This document shows positions 8,455 to 17,007 of a stretch of 64,000 nt of DNA, piece after piece (the first letter of the stretch is position 1; every line of letters starts with the position of its first letter). Below the pieces are notes generated by a model. It had not been told where the DNA came from. It did not search any database and worked only from the letters and a program-made list of their open reading frames with translations. The position numbers and the translations under genes are program-made. Source of the DNA: Mesorhizobium huakuii (GTDB taxonomy: Bacteria; Pseudomonadota; Alphaproteobacteria; Rhizobiales; Rhizobiaceae); assembly GCF_030160235.1 (NCBI RefSeq), contig NZ_BSNY01000053.1:62001-126000 (forward strand). The letters are read 5' to 3'.

Positions 8455-9576
8455 TTACTGCGCGATCGGCGCGTACTTGCCGGCATGCCACTGGTTGATG
8501 TCGTAGCTGGCGTTCTTGAGGTCGCCCTTCTCGTCGAAGGTGACGTCGCCGACAACGGTGCTGATCGGCGTGCCGTTCTTCAGCGCTTCGGCGACCTTGG
8601 CCGGATCGTCGCTGCCGGCGCGCTTGATGCCTTCGGCGAAAGCCTGGACCACGGCGTAGGAGAACAGCGTGAAGCCTTCAGGCACGAAGCCGCCGGCCTT
8701 GATCTTCTCGACGGCTGCCTTGGCTTCCGGTTTTGCCTGCGGGTCCGACGGGAAGACGAACATGGTGCCTTCGCCAGCCGGGCCGGCAACCTGCCAGAAT
8801 TCCGGCGAGGCGATGGAGTCCGGCATGATCAGCTGAAACTTCAGGTTCTGTTCAGCCGACTGACGCAGGATCAGGCCGGCTTCAGGATGGTAGCCGCCGA
8901 AATAGACGACGTCGGCCTTGAGATCCTTCAGCTTGGTGACGAGCGCCGAATAGTCCTTCTCGCCGGGATTGATGGCGTCATAATAGACTTCCTTGAGGCC
9001 GCCAGTGTTCATGGTCGCCCTGACGGCATCAGCCACGCCCTGCCCGTAAGCGCTCTTGTCGTGCAGGATGACGACGTTCTTGCCGGCATACTTCTTGGCG
9101 ATCCACGGACCGATGAAGGCGCCCTGGGCATCGTCACGCGTATAGAGGCGCATGATGGTCGGCCAGCCGGCCTTGGCGGCCGCGTCGGTCAGCACCGGGT
9201 TCGAGGAAGCCGGGCTCATCATCAGCGCGCCGGCTTCGGCATAGACGGCCGAGGCGGGAATGCTCGAGCCCGAGCAGGCATGACCGTCGATGAACTTGAC
9301 ACCGTTGGCGACGATACGGTTGGCGACCGACACGGCCTGTTTGGGATCGCACTGGTCGTCCTCGATGTCGAGCTTGATCATCGAGCCGTTGACGCCGCCC
9401 GCGGCGTTGATGGCATCGGCGGCGGCCTGTGCGCCCTGTTTGAACTGGTCGCCGATGGTGGCGAGCTGCCCGGTCATCGGACCGACCACCGAAACCGTGA
9501 TGTCGTCGGCGAATGCGACCGGCGCGCTCATCATCAGGCCGAAAATAGCCGCGCTCAAAATACTCATTTTTTTCAT
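8455..9576 (-). CDS. Branched-chain amino-acid-type ABC transporter substrate-binding protein
   Basis: 373 residues of the LivJ/LivK type-I periplasmic binding fold. The signal peptide is MKKMSILSAAIFGLMMSAPVAFA; then ITVSVVGPMTGQLATIGDQFKQGAQAA, the conserved HACSGSSIPAS ligand-contact segment, and VVILHDKSAYGQGVADAV. It captures leucine/isoleucine/valine or a related compound for an ABC permease that is not encoded in this window. The ATG at 9576 follows GGAGGAG; the frame stays open upstream without conservation. It is convergent with liuD. Proximity to leucine catabolism suggests, but does not prove, a branched-chain ligand. Confidence 0.9.
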   Translation of the reverse strand: MKKMSILSAAIFGLMMSAPVAFADDITVSVVGPMTGQLATIGDQFKQGAQAAADAINAAGGVNGSMIKLDIEDDQCDPKQAVSVANRIVANGVKFIDGHACSGSSIPASAVYAEAGALMMSPASSNPVLTDAAAKAGWPTIMRLYTRDDAQGAFIGPWIAKKYAGKNVVILHDKSAYGQGVADAVRATMNTGGLKEVYYDAINPGEKDYSALVTKLKDLKADVVYFGGYHPEAGLILRQSAEQNLKFQLIMPDSIASPEFWQVAGPAGEGTMFVFPSDPQAKPEAKAAVEKIKAGGFVPEGFTLFSYAVVQAFAEGIKRAGSDDPAKVAEALKNGTPISTVVGDVTFDEKGDLKNASYDINQWHAGKYAPIAQ

Positions 9577-10001
9577 GGCAATAGAACTCCTCCACTCACG
9601 CGCGGCCGTCCCGGCCGCGCTTCTTCCAGAGAGGCGGGACAATTTCATCCTTCATTGGGCCTGTCTAGGCGCATTGGCGCCACTCGATTGGGCCTGCGAA
9701 CCCTCATCCACGCAAAAAGCCACGCCAGCCTTGTTCCGGCTGGTCGTGGCTTTTTGCCTAGCGGGCTGTTTCCCCAGCGCCCCCGCGCCGCGAACCCCAA
9801 TTTGGCCTTCCCTGTCTTCCCTGCCCTGATCCGAAACCGGATTCTTCTCGGCATCATGGTCTGTTGTACGGCCTGGCTGGTCCGGCCTGCCGCATTCTTG
9901 TCGTTGATGGCCTGTGGCCTGGCTGTCTGCGCAGCCTTATCCCTGTTTTGGCCCGACCGTCTTGAAGCGGTCTTGGCCCGAGCGTCCCCGTCTGCTGGAA
10001 C
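9577..10001. other. Intergenic region upstream of the liv-type binding protein
   Basis: 425 bp between two minus-strand genes. It contains a strong hairpin terminator (9715-9756), leaving about 140 bp for the promoter of the binding-protein gene. The remaining 245 bp next to the Sel1 gene hold short GGCCTGGCTG-type repetitions and a GACCG...CGGTC inverted repeat near 9957-9974. No ORF there has coding character I would trust; a small RNA ending at the terminator cannot be excluded. Confidence 0.5.
9715..9756. terminator. Strong hairpin terminator
   Basis: AAAAAGCCACG + CCAGCC (9715-9731) pairs with GGCTGG + CGTGGCTTTTT (9738-9756) with a single bulged T, giving A-rich and T-rich flanks and function on either strand. 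It most likely ends transcription from the minus-strand Sel1 gene before the binding-protein promoter. Confidence 0.85.
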
Positions 10002-10268
10002 TCAGTGCATGGTCATCCATTCGCGGGCTTCGCGCAGCGCCTTGGCGATCTCGACCTTCGACATGGCGGCCGACAGTTCCGAGCGCAGTTCCGCGGCGCG
10101 GGCCGAGCCCTTGATGGCGGCGATGTTGAACCATTTGTGGGCGGCGACGACGTCGGTCTCGCAATCGCGGCCGGTCGCATACATCATGCCCAGTTCGAAA
10201 AGGATGTCGGCCTGGGCAGTTGCCCCCATGGCGCCGAAACCTGCTTCAAGCATTTCAAAACGTGCCAT
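10002..10268 (-). CDS. Small SEL1-like repeat protein
   Basis: 88 residues. The central part (ADILFELGMMYATGRDCETDVVAAHKWFNIAAIKGS) matches one Sel1/TPR-like helical repeat: LG.MY..G and A..WF..AA..G are the classic positions. The C-terminal helix is amphipathic (AREWMTMH end). No signal peptide, so it is cytosolic. Such single-repeat proteins are common in rhizobia and probably mediate protein contacts; the partner is unknown. A GGGGA Shine-Dalgarno precedes the ATG. Confidence 0.75.
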   Translation of the reverse strand: MARFEMLEAGFGAMGATAQADILFELGMMYATGRDCETDVVAAHKWFNIAAIKGSARAAELRSELSAAMSKVEIAKALREAREWMTMH

Positions 10269-10705
10269 TTTAGTCCCCTGTCTGGCTCCCGAGAGCTGCC
10301 TCCGTTCGTCTGTCCGGGCCGCTCTTTCGATGCTTCCGAGAATGCCGATCAGGCTTGAATCCGTCGTTAAATGGCGTGCTTAATTTGAGGAAAACAAAGC
10401 TAAAACAATAGGTAAACGCTGAAATTCGTTAAGGATACGAAGCCAGCAATTCAGCCGATTATCGTCAAATTCGACGAAAATTTTCCGTGCCTCGATCAAC
10501 ACTCCGCTAACCACGGGAAACAAACGAGACGCGCCGGTCGTTTTCATTTCCTCGCCGACAGAGCCAACACAGGCGGCTTCAAAATGCCAAAATCTTCCGT
10601 CGCGGCACCGCTTTTGTTTTGCCGGGAGCTGGATTAGCTTACGTTTGCGTAAGCGGCAGACCGGCGAGGCGGAGAATTCGGCCGGCTATCCAAAGGGAGC
10701 AAGAC
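10269..10705. other. Divergent intergenic region, AT-richer, with inverted repeat
   Basis: 437 bp between the divergent Sel1 and DUF2147 genes. The middle (about 10380-10500) is noticeably AT-rich for this genome and should carry both promoters. The only clear symmetrical element is the inverted repeat at 10637-10654. I see no gene in it. Confidence 0.5.
10637..10654. promoter_or_regulatory. Perfect inverted repeat, putative operator of the DUF2147 gene
   Basis: GCTTACG-TTTG-CGTAAGC, 7-bp arms around 4 bases, 51 bases before the ATG of the secreted DUF2147 protein. The TTACGT..GCGTAA core loosely resembles operators described for acyl-CoA-metabolism regulators such as LiuR, from memory. The assignment is inference. 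Confidence 0.4.
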
Positions 10706-11047
10706 ATGTTTCGAAAAGTGAGCCTGGCTCTTGCAGCCACATTGATCATGGCGGGTGCGGCGTGGGCCGATCCGATCGAGGGCAATTGGAAAACGCAAGC
10801 CGGCGATACAGCGGCCATCTCAGGCAGCGGCTCGTTTTCCATCACGCTCAAATCGGGCAAATATGCCGGCAAGACGATCGGCTCGCTCAAGGCGGCGGGC
10901 GACAACAAATATGCCGGCAGCATCACCGACCCTGCAAACGACAAGACCTATTCGGGCAAGGCGACACTGTCGGGCACCGCGCTCAAGATGAGCGGCTGCG
11001 TGCTTGGCGGGCTGATCTGCAAGAGCCAGACCTGGCACAAGCTCTGA
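10706..11047 (+). CDS. Secreted DUF2147-family protein
   Basis: 113 residues with a signal peptide (MFRKVSLALAATLIMAGAAWA). The mature protein starts DPIEGNWKT and continues with GKTIGSLKA, DPANDKTYSGKATLSG and LKMSGCVLGGLICKSQTW, the recognisable DUF2147 pattern with two conserved C-terminal cysteines. DUF2147 proteins are small periplasmic beta-rich proteins of unknown biochemical role. The AAAGGGAGC Shine-Dalgarno fixes the ATG at 10706. Monocistronic, followed by a terminator. Confidence 0.85.
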   Translation: MFRKVSLALAATLIMAGAAWADPIEGNWKTQAGDTAAISGSGSFSITLKSGKYAGKTIGSLKAAGDNKYAGSITDPANDKTYSGKATLSGTALKMSGCVLGGLICKSQTWHKL

Positions 11048-11071
11048 TCGGCCTATCCTTGTGACATCATG

Positions 11072-11100
11072 ACGGGGCCCGACGGGCCCCGTTTTCGTTT
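11072..11100 (+). terminator. Intrinsic terminator of the DUF2147 gene
   Basis: ACGGGGCCC (11072-11080), GAC loop, GGGCCCCGT (11084-11092), then TTTCGTTT; 25 bases after the stop codon. Confidence 0.9.
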
Positions 11101-11270
11101 CACCGGCACCTCAAGGCCTGGGCCCCTTGCCTCGCTGTCGGTGGCCGCTCAGGCCGGCGACGACCGCCCAGATCCCGTCAATCAATTTGAACCGCAGATG
11201 AACGCCGGCATCAGAGCCGGTTCAGAGGCGTTGGGGCATTCTCGGGCGTGTTGAAGGAGACACGACCCCA

Positions 11271-11426
11271 ATGCTTGCTCGCCGCTTCACCATCGTCTGC
11301 CTGCTGATGAGCCTGTTTGGAATGTTCTTCGCCATCCTCGTCGCCGAAGCGGGTCGTTCTCCCCGCGCCTGGGACGAAGCCACCAGACTATGCCGCTTCG
11401 CCTGCCCGACCAACCTTCGCCACTGA
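11271..11426 (+). CDS. Small hydrophobic ORF (51 aa), hypothetical
   Basis: ATG at 11271 with a GAAGGAGA Shine-Dalgarno about 10 bases upstream, stop TGA at 11424. The product has a basic start (MLARRF), a hydrophobic helix of about 20 residues (TIVCLLMSLFGMFFAILVAE) and a short polar tail with two Cys, so it would be a single-pass membrane peptide or an uncleaved leader. The good RBS and signal-like helix support it; there is no homology I recognise. It is followed by a similar small ORF at 11468. Confidence 0.45.
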   Translation: MLARRFTIVCLLMSLFGMFFAILVAEAGRSPRAWDEATRLCRFACPTNLRH

Positions 11427-11467
11427 AACAAAGAAACCCGGACCTCGAAAAGAAAAGCTCAAACATC

Positions 11468-11662
11468 ATGACCCGCATCGCCGCCAACACCCTCAAGATC
11501 GTCCGGCTCCTGCCGCGGGCGGCGCTTATCCTGGTGCTCCTGGCCGCGCCGGTCCTGGCGGTTCCGATGATGCGCACCGATGCCGGCTCGACGATCGAGG
11601 CGCCGGCCCTGAGGAAGTCCGGCGTGGGTTTCGTTCTGCTGGTCAGCCTGCAGCGGGGATAA
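11468..11662 (+). CDS. Small membrane or secreted protein (64 aa), hypothetical
   Basis: MTRIAANTLKIVRLLPRAAL followed by ILVLLAAPVLAVPMM, a basic N-terminus and hydrophobic core resembling a signal peptide or signal anchor. The remaining 30 residues have no known motif. The RBS is weak (AAGAAAAG). It lies 41 bases after the 51-aa ORF and 74 bases before the AMP nucleosidase gene on the same strand, so the three could share a transcript. Existence is moderately supported by codon usage and the N-terminal pattern only. Confidence 0.45.
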   Translation: MTRIAANTLKIVRLLPRAALILVLLAAPVLAVPMMRTDAGSTIEAPALRKSGVGFVLLVSLQRG

Positions 11663-11736
11663 AGAAAAATGGCGCTTTGGGCGCCTTCGACAGCGACACC
11701 CCTCCCAACCGCTCGTCCAAGTCTCTATATTGAGCC

Positions 11737-13242
11737 ATGGAAAAGCGAATCTACCCCCAAGCTATCGAATCGGTCGTCATGCCGGAGCCTTTCGGCCGGC
11801 AAAGCTTCGACAGCGCCGAAAAAGCCGTTGCCGCACTGCAGCTGCTTTACGACCGCAACACCAAGTTCCTGCGCGACGCCTTCGCGGCCCTGGCGGCCGC
11901 CGGCGGCGACAGCAGCAAGCGCTACCGCGCCTTCTATCCCGAGATCGGCGTCACCACGAGCTCGTTCACCCAGGTCGACTCGCGCCAGGCCTACGGCCAT
12001 ATGCCGACGCCCGGCCATTTCGCCACCACGATCACGCAGCCGCACCTGTTCGAGAGCTATCTGGTCGAACAGCTGCGCCTGATCATGCGCAACCATGGTG
12101 TCTCGGTCACGGTTTCGGAATCGACCACGCCCATTCCGCTGCATTTCGCCTTCCTGGAAGGAACTTACGTCGACGGAGCCGCCGCGGAGCGTATCAAGCG
12201 GCCGATCCGCGACCTGTTCGATGTGCCGGATCTCGACGGCACCGACGACCAGATCGCCAACGGCACGTTCGAAGTGGCCTTCGGCGAACCAAGGCCGCTG
12301 GCGCCGTTCACGGCGCAGCGCATCGACTATTCGCTGCACCGCATGACGCACTATACGGCGACCAGCCCGCAGCATTTCCAGAACTTCGTGCTGTTCACCA
12401 ACTACCAGTTCTACATCGACGAGTTCGTCGCCCGCGCCCGCGATCTGATGGAAAAGGGCGGCGGCGGTTATGTGGAATTTGTCGAGCCGGGCAATGTCGT
12501 GACCAGGGCCGGGCAGAGTTCGCCCAGTGAAGGCGTTGGACCGCAGCGCCTGCCGCAGATGCCGGCCTATCACCTGAAAAAGCGGAACCATGGCGGCATC
12601 ACAATGGTCAACATCGGTGTTGGCCCTTCGAACGCCAAGACGATCACCGACCATATCGCCGTGCTGAGGCCGCATGCCTGGGTGATGCTTGGCCATTGTG
12701 CCGGGCTGCGCAACACCCAGGCACTCGGCGACTACGTGCTGGCGCACGCCTATGTGCGCGAGGACCATGTGCTGGATGACGACCTTCCGGTCTGGGTGCC
12801 GATCCCGCCGCTGGCGGAGATCCAGGTGGCGCTGCAGGAGGCGGTCGCCGAAGTCACCGGCCTGTCCGGCTACGACCTGAAGCGCATCATGCGCACCGGC
12901 ACGGTCGCCACGATCGACAACCGCAACTGGGAACTGCGCGACCAGCGCGGACCGGTACAGCGCCTGTCGCAGTCGCGCGCCATCGCGCTCGACATGGAAT
13001 CGGCGACGATCGCCGCCAATGGCTTCCGCTTCCGCGTGCCCTATGGCACGCTGCTGTGTGTTTCCGACAAGCCGCTGCATGGTGAGTTGAAACTGCCGGG
13101 CATGGCGACGGAGTTCTACAAGCGCCAGGTGGCGCAGCACTTGACCATCGGCATCAGGGCAATGGAAAAGCTGGCCGAGATGCCGATGGAGCGGCTGCAT
13201 TCGCGCAAGCTCCGGAGCTTTTCGGAGACAGCATTCCAATAG
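11737..13242 (+). CDS. amn: AMP nucleosidase
   Basis: 501 residues, the normal size of bacterial Amn, which splits AMP into adenine and ribose 5-phosphate and helps set adenylate levels. The N-terminal regulatory domain (about 1-190) includes YRAFYPEIGVTTSSFTQVDSR and GHFATTITQPHLFESYL. The C-terminal phosphorylase-like catalytic domain has NIGVGPSNAKTITDHIAVL, MLGHCAGLR and DMESATIAANGFRFRVPYGT, the last containing the ribose-contacting MES motif of the nucleoside phosphorylase fold. The ATG at 11737 gives the conserved N-terminus. Cytosolic and apparently monocistronic. Confidence 0.95.
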   Translation: MEKRIYPQAIESVVMPEPFGRQSFDSAEKAVAALQLLYDRNTKFLRDAFAALAAAGGDSSKRYRAFYPEIGVTTSSFTQVDSRQAYGHMPTPGHFATTITQPHLFESYLVEQLRLIMRNHGVSVTVSESTTPIPLHFAFLEGTYVDGAAAERIKRPIRDLFDVPDLDGTDDQIANGTFEVAFGEPRPLAPFTAQRIDYSLHRMTHYTATSPQHFQNFVLFTNYQFYIDEFVARARDLMEKGGGGYVEFVEPGNVVTRAGQSSPSEGVGPQRLPQMPAYHLKKRNHGGITMVNIGVGPSNAKTITDHIAVLRPHAWVMLGHCAGLRNTQALGDYVLAHAYVREDHVLDDDLPVWVPIPPLAEIQVALQEAVAEVTGLSGYDLKRIMRTGTVATIDNRNWELRDQRGPVQRLSQSRAIALDMESATIAANGFRFRVPYGTLLCVSDKPLHGELKLPGMATEFYKRQVAQHLTIGIRAMEKLAEMPMERLHSRKLRSFSETAFQ

Positions 13243-13308
13243 GCGGCCGTAGCGCCTTGGCGAGACACCTCGTCGTCTTGCCCAAGCCGCAATTTGGCCG
13301 ATAAGCAG

Positions 13309-14385
13309 ATGAAACGGATCGTCAGGCGGCATTCGGCAGACACGACCTCGATGATGACAGGCGCGCGCTTGAAAATGACGGCTGGGTTGGCATTCCTGGC
13401 GATGACGGCACTGTCGGCCGCGCTGTTGGCCGGTTTTTTCGGCACGCTGCATCCGGCTTTCGATTCCTTCTCGCACTTCCGCATTCACTTCAGCGTGCTC
13501 ATGGCGCTTCTGGCATTGCCGCTGCTTGCCAGTTCGTTTCGGCTGCAAGCGGCGGCGGGGCTGCTTTTTGCCATTACCTGCCTGGCCACGACGGCAAGCG
13601 CCTTGCCGAGGCTTTGGCCGCAGCCGGCGGTCGCCAAGCCCGCCGAGCAGGCTGTCTACAGCCTGCTGCAGATGAATTTGCGCTTCAACAACCCGACACC
13701 GAAGAAAGTGCTCTCGCTGATCGGCCGCACCAATCCGGATGTGATCACCCTCGATGAGGTGTCGCAGATGTGGACGACAGAGCTTGGCACCATCGCCAGC
13801 GCCTACCCCTATCGTATCCTGTGCCCCTACCCGAACGGCATGTTCGGAGTGGCGCTGCTGTCGCGCCGGCCGTTCGTGGCCGGCACGACACCGCGTTGCG
13901 AGCCGCGCGGCGCGATGGCGACCGCCACCATCGACTTTGGCGGGATCGACGTCGATGTCGCCGCGATCCATTTGAGCTGGCCGTGGCCGAAGGAGCAATA
14001 CTGGCAGATCGGCGAACTGGCGCAGACATTGGCCGGGTTGGGGGGGACCGCGATCATGGCCGGCGATTGCAACGCCGTGCCGTGGAGTGCGGCGGTACGG
14101 CGGGTCGCGGCTCTCGGCGGACTGACACTCATGCCTTCGGCCGGGCCGACCTGGATCCACCGGACACTGCCCGACGTCCTGCGCCGCTATGCGGGCCTGC
14201 CGATCGACCAGGTGTTCAGCAAGGGCGGGTTGACCATCCTGTCTTCGCAGCGACTGGAGGATACCGGCTCCGACCATCTGCCGGTGCTGGTCGAGTTCAC
14301 GCTAAGGCCTGACGCGCCAAGGCCGGTCGACGAGCATGAAACCGCGACCGTTTCCCTGGTCCAGCCGGTCAAACCGCTCGGCTGA
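13309..14385 (+). CDS. Membrane-anchored endonuclease/exonuclease/phosphatase-family protein
   Basis: About 358 residues. Three hydrophobic segments (GLAFLAMTALSAALLAGFF; FSVLMALLALPLLASSF; AGLLFAITCLATTASALP) precede a DNase-I-like domain (about 110-340). Catalytic landmarks are LLQMNLRFNN, LDEVSQ (metal-binding Glu), IHLSWPWP, AGDCNAVPWS (GD.N motif) and the terminal GSDHLPV (SDH motif). The target could be DNA, phosphoinositide-like lipid or another phosphodiester; the domain's membrane side is not resolved. The start is uncertain: ATG 13309, ATG 13351/13354 or TTG 13294, none with a good RBS. It follows amn after 66 bp. Confidence 0.8.
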   Translation: MKRIVRRHSADTTSMMTGARLKMTAGLAFLAMTALSAALLAGFFGTLHPAFDSFSHFRIHFSVLMALLALPLLASSFRLQAAAGLLFAITCLATTASALPRLWPQPAVAKPAEQAVYSLLQMNLRFNNPTPKKVLSLIGRTNPDVITLDEVSQMWTTELGTIASAYPYRILCPYPNGMFGVALLSRRPFVAGTTPRCEPRGAMATATIDFGGIDVDVAAIHLSWPWPKEQYWQIGELAQTLAGLGGTAIMAGDCNAVPWSAAVRRVAALGGLTLMPSAGPTWIHRTLPDVLRRYAGLPIDQVFSKGGLTILSSQRLEDTGSDHLPVLVEFTLRPDAPRPVDEHETATVSLVQPVKPLG

Positions 14386-14445
14386 TTTCGGCCACCGTCT
14401 GCCGCGCGAGAAAACAGCTTGCTGTTCGAAGCCGCAGATCACGCT

Positions 14446-15045
14446 CTAAGATTTCGCCAAGGCATCAACCAGATATTCCACGTGACCACCTTCCCGGTGC
14501 TCACGTGCGTCAAAAGCGTTCTGCTTGCCCTCGTACTCGTCAAAGATAGCATCGATGCGCCGACGCGCCTCGCGCCGCGTCTTGGAACATTGCGTATCGT
14601 CCGGAGTGGTCAGGCCGGTAAGCGATTTCTCGGTCGCCTTCATCATCTCCCTGGCAATGGCGCCATGGGTCTCTTCATGCGTGCGAACACCCGTGAAGAA
14701 CCGCGCCCAGCGCTTGTCGAGCGCCGGCAGGAGCGCGGAAGCGACATGGGGATAGGTAAAACTCAGGTTGAGTGTGCCGTTGGCCTGCTTGATCCGGCAG
14801 GAGCCCTTGATCTGAACGAAGTCGAAATCCCAATCCTTGGTATAGCTGGTCTGCGCGATGGCGCGAGCCATGAAGCCATGCCTTGGCCCGTTGCGATCCA
14901 TGGACTCGATCAGCGCCTCGCCGGTCGTGCCCGAAATATCGTATGTCTTCGTCTTGACCAGGACCTTGACGTCCGCCGAGGCGACGGACGTCAGGCTGCA
15001 CAACACGCCGATAGTCGCCAGAACTGAAAGTGCATGCAAGCGCAT
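14446..15045 (-). CDS. Secreted DUF922-family putative zinc protease
   Basis: 199 residues. MRLHALSVLATIGVLCSLTSVASA is a signal peptide. The mature domain is DUF922, annotated in the family as a predicted secreted Zn-dependent protease. THEETHG gives HExxH (His123, Glu124, His127) as putative metal and catalytic residues. Two cysteines (GSC, TQC) may pair. The ATG at 15045 follows GAAGGAAG; the frame runs open upstream into the ETF-QO gene but without meaning. It lies 62 bp downstream of the ETF-QO gene on the same strand and could be co-transcribed. Substrate unknown. Confidence 0.8.
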   Translation of the reverse strand: MRLHALSVLATIGVLCSLTSVASADVKVLVKTKTYDISGTTGEALIESMDRNGPRHGFMARAIAQTSYTKDWDFDFVQIKGSCRIKQANGTLNLSFTYPHVASALLPALDKRWARFFTGVRTHEETHGAIAREMMKATEKSLTGLTTPDDTQCSKTRREARRRIDAIFDEYEGKQNAFDAREHREGGHVEYLVDALAKS

Positions 15046-15107
15046 CCACGCTTCCTTCAAAGATGGCGTCAGGGCAGACGATAGCATGCCGCCGGCGCTG
15101 AAGGCAT

Positions 15108-16787
15108 TCACATACCCTGGTAGACCGGGCCCTCGCCGCCTTGCGGCGGCACCCAGTTGATGTTCTGGTTCGGGTCCTTGATGTCGCATGTCTTGCAGTG
15201 GACGCAGTTCTGCGCGTTGATGACGAAGCGCACGTCCTTCGCCGCCGGATCGGCGGCGGCATTGCCGTCCTTGTCGACCCATTCATAGACGCCGGCCGGG
15301 CAATAGCGTGTCGAAGGCCCGGCGAAGACATCATGCTCGGACCGCTGCTGCAATGCCATGTCGCCGACGACGAGGTGGACCGGCTCGTTCTCCTCGTGAT
15401 TGGTGTTGGACAGGAACACCGAGGACAGGCGGTCGAAGGTCAGCACGCCATCAGGCTTCGGATAGGCGATCTTCGTGTGCTTGGCGGCGGGCTCGAGCGC
15501 GGCATAATCGGCCTTGCCGTGCTTCAGCGTGCCGAAGGGCGAAATGCCGAACAGCGTGTTCAGCCACATGTCGAGGCCACCGAGACCGACGCCGACGATG
15601 GTGCCGAAGCGGGACCACAGCGGCTTGACGTTGCGAACCTTCTTCAGATCCTTGCCGATATCGGTCGTGCGCCAGGCTTGCTCGTAGGAGGCGAGCTCGT
15701 CATTGGCGCGGCCGGCGCCGATCGCCTCGGCGACATGATCGGCCGCCAGCATGCCCGACAGCACCGCATTGTGGGAGCCCTTGATGCGCGGCACGTTGAC
15801 GAAGCCAGCAGCGCAGCCCATCAGCGCGCCGCCCGGGAAGGACAGTTTCGGCACCGACTGCCAGCCGCCCTCGGTGATGGCGCGCGCGCCATAGCCAAGC
15901 CGCTTGGCACCCTCGAATGTGCCTGCGATCGCCGGATGGGTCTTGAAACGCTGGAATTCCTCGAAGGGCGACAGATACGGATTCTTGTAATTGAGATGCA
16001 GCACGAAGCCGACCGCCACCTGGTTGTCCTCAAGGTGATAGAGGAAGGAGCCGCCGCCGGTCTTCATGTCGAGCGGCCAGCCGAAGGAATGCTGGACCAG
16101 GCCCGGCCGGTGGTTCTCCGGCTTGACCTGCCAGAGTTCCTTGAGACCGATGCCGTATTTGCCGGGCTCGCGGCCGTCGGAGAGTTTGTATCTGGCGATC
16201 AGCTGCTTGGCCAGCGAGCCGCGCGCGCCTTCGCCGATCAGCACATATTTGCCCATCAGCGCCATGCCCGGCGCGAAGCCCGGACCATGCGTGCCGTCCT
16301 TCTCGACGCCCATGTCGCCGGTGACGACGCCGGTGACGGCGCCCTCCTCGTTGTAGAGCAGGCCGGCAGCGGCGAAGCCCGGATAGATTTCGACGCCGAG
16401 CGCCTCGGCCTTGCCAGCCAGCCAGCGGCAGACATTGCCGAGCGAGACGATGTAGTTGCCATGATTGTTCATCAGTGGCGGCATCAATATGTTGGGCAAG
16501 CGGAACGAGCCGGCGGGGCCAAGCACCAGGAAATGATCCGCCGTGACCGGCGTCTTGAAAGGGTGGCCTTCCTCCTCGCGCCAACCGGGCAGCAGCCGGT
16601 CGATGCCGATCGGATCGACGACGGCGCCGGAGAGGATATGGGCGCCGACCTCGCCGCCCTTTTCCAGCACGACGACGGAAAGCTCGGGATTGACTTGCTT
16701 GAGGCGGATGGCCGCGGCAAGGCCGGCCGGACCGGCGCCGACGATGACCACGTCGAATTCCATGCTTTCGCGTTCGATATCGCTCAT
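15108..16787 (-). CDS. Electron transfer flavoprotein-ubiquinone oxidoreductase
   Basis: 559 residues, the normal length for ETF-QO. This membrane-associated flavoprotein takes electrons from ETF and reduces ubiquinone. An N-terminal FAD-binding Rossmann motif (VVIVGAGPAGLAAAIRL) is followed by the GWPLDMKTGGGSFLYHLEDN region. The C-terminal ferredoxin domain has Cys496 (YCPAGVYEW), Cys528, Cys531 and Cys534 (CVHCKTC) as 4Fe-4S ligands. The ATG at 16787 has a GGAGGGG Shine-Dalgarno. It links functionally to the isovaleryl-CoA dehydrogenase in this window, whose electrons enter through ETF; the ETF subunits are not here. Confidence 0.95.
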   Translation of the reverse strand: MSDIERESMEFDVVIVGAGPAGLAAAIRLKQVNPELSVVVLEKGGEVGAHILSGAVVDPIGIDRLLPGWREEEGHPFKTPVTADHFLVLGPAGSFRLPNILMPPLMNNHGNYIVSLGNVCRWLAGKAEALGVEIYPGFAAAGLLYNEEGAVTGVVTGDMGVEKDGTHGPGFAPGMALMGKYVLIGEGARGSLAKQLIARYKLSDGREPGKYGIGLKELWQVKPENHRPGLVQHSFGWPLDMKTGGGSFLYHLEDNQVAVGFVLHLNYKNPYLSPFEEFQRFKTHPAIAGTFEGAKRLGYGARAITEGGWQSVPKLSFPGGALMGCAAGFVNVPRIKGSHNAVLSGMLAADHVAEAIGAGRANDELASYEQAWRTTDIGKDLKKVRNVKPLWSRFGTIVGVGLGGLDMWLNTLFGISPFGTLKHGKADYAALEPAAKHTKIAYPKPDGVLTFDRLSSVFLSNTNHEENEPVHLVVGDMALQQRSEHDVFAGPSTRYCPAGVYEWVDKDGNAAADPAAKDVRFVINAQNCVHCKTCDIKDPNQNINWVPPQGGEGPVYQGM

Positions 16788-17007
16788 CAACCCCTCCGCA
16801 CTGGCTTGCCGCTGTTGCGTATCTTGCTGGCTCCTGCGCTGCATAGCGCATCAATTGGCGACAGGAAACCGGCGCAGACGTGACAATGCGGTTTTGGCCA
16901 AAAAGTCGCGCATCTTGCGGCAGGGCAGCCATTTGCGCCCGGCAAGACCGGCCAGCCTTGCGTTTTTTAATTGTTCGGCGGCTTGCTTATCGGCCATACT
17001 TCCCGCC

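Noticed and set aside
9645-9857. 70-codon minus-strand ORF containing the terminator
   Set aside because: A strong hairpin terminator lies inside it; no conserved features.
8485-10383. 632-codon plus-strand frame over the binding-protein gene and Sel1
   Set aside because: Runs through the terminator and over two real minus-strand genes; no family features.
11725-14277. 850-codon antisense frame across amn and the endonuclease/exonuclease/phosphatase gene
   Set aside because: Spans two well-supported sense genes; composition is Arg/His/Gly-rich, typical of antisense frames in high-GC DNA.
15141-16883. 580-codon open frame antisense to ETF-QO
   Set aside because: Mirror of a GC-rich real gene; no start context or domain, and the sense strand encodes an unmistakable ETF-QO.
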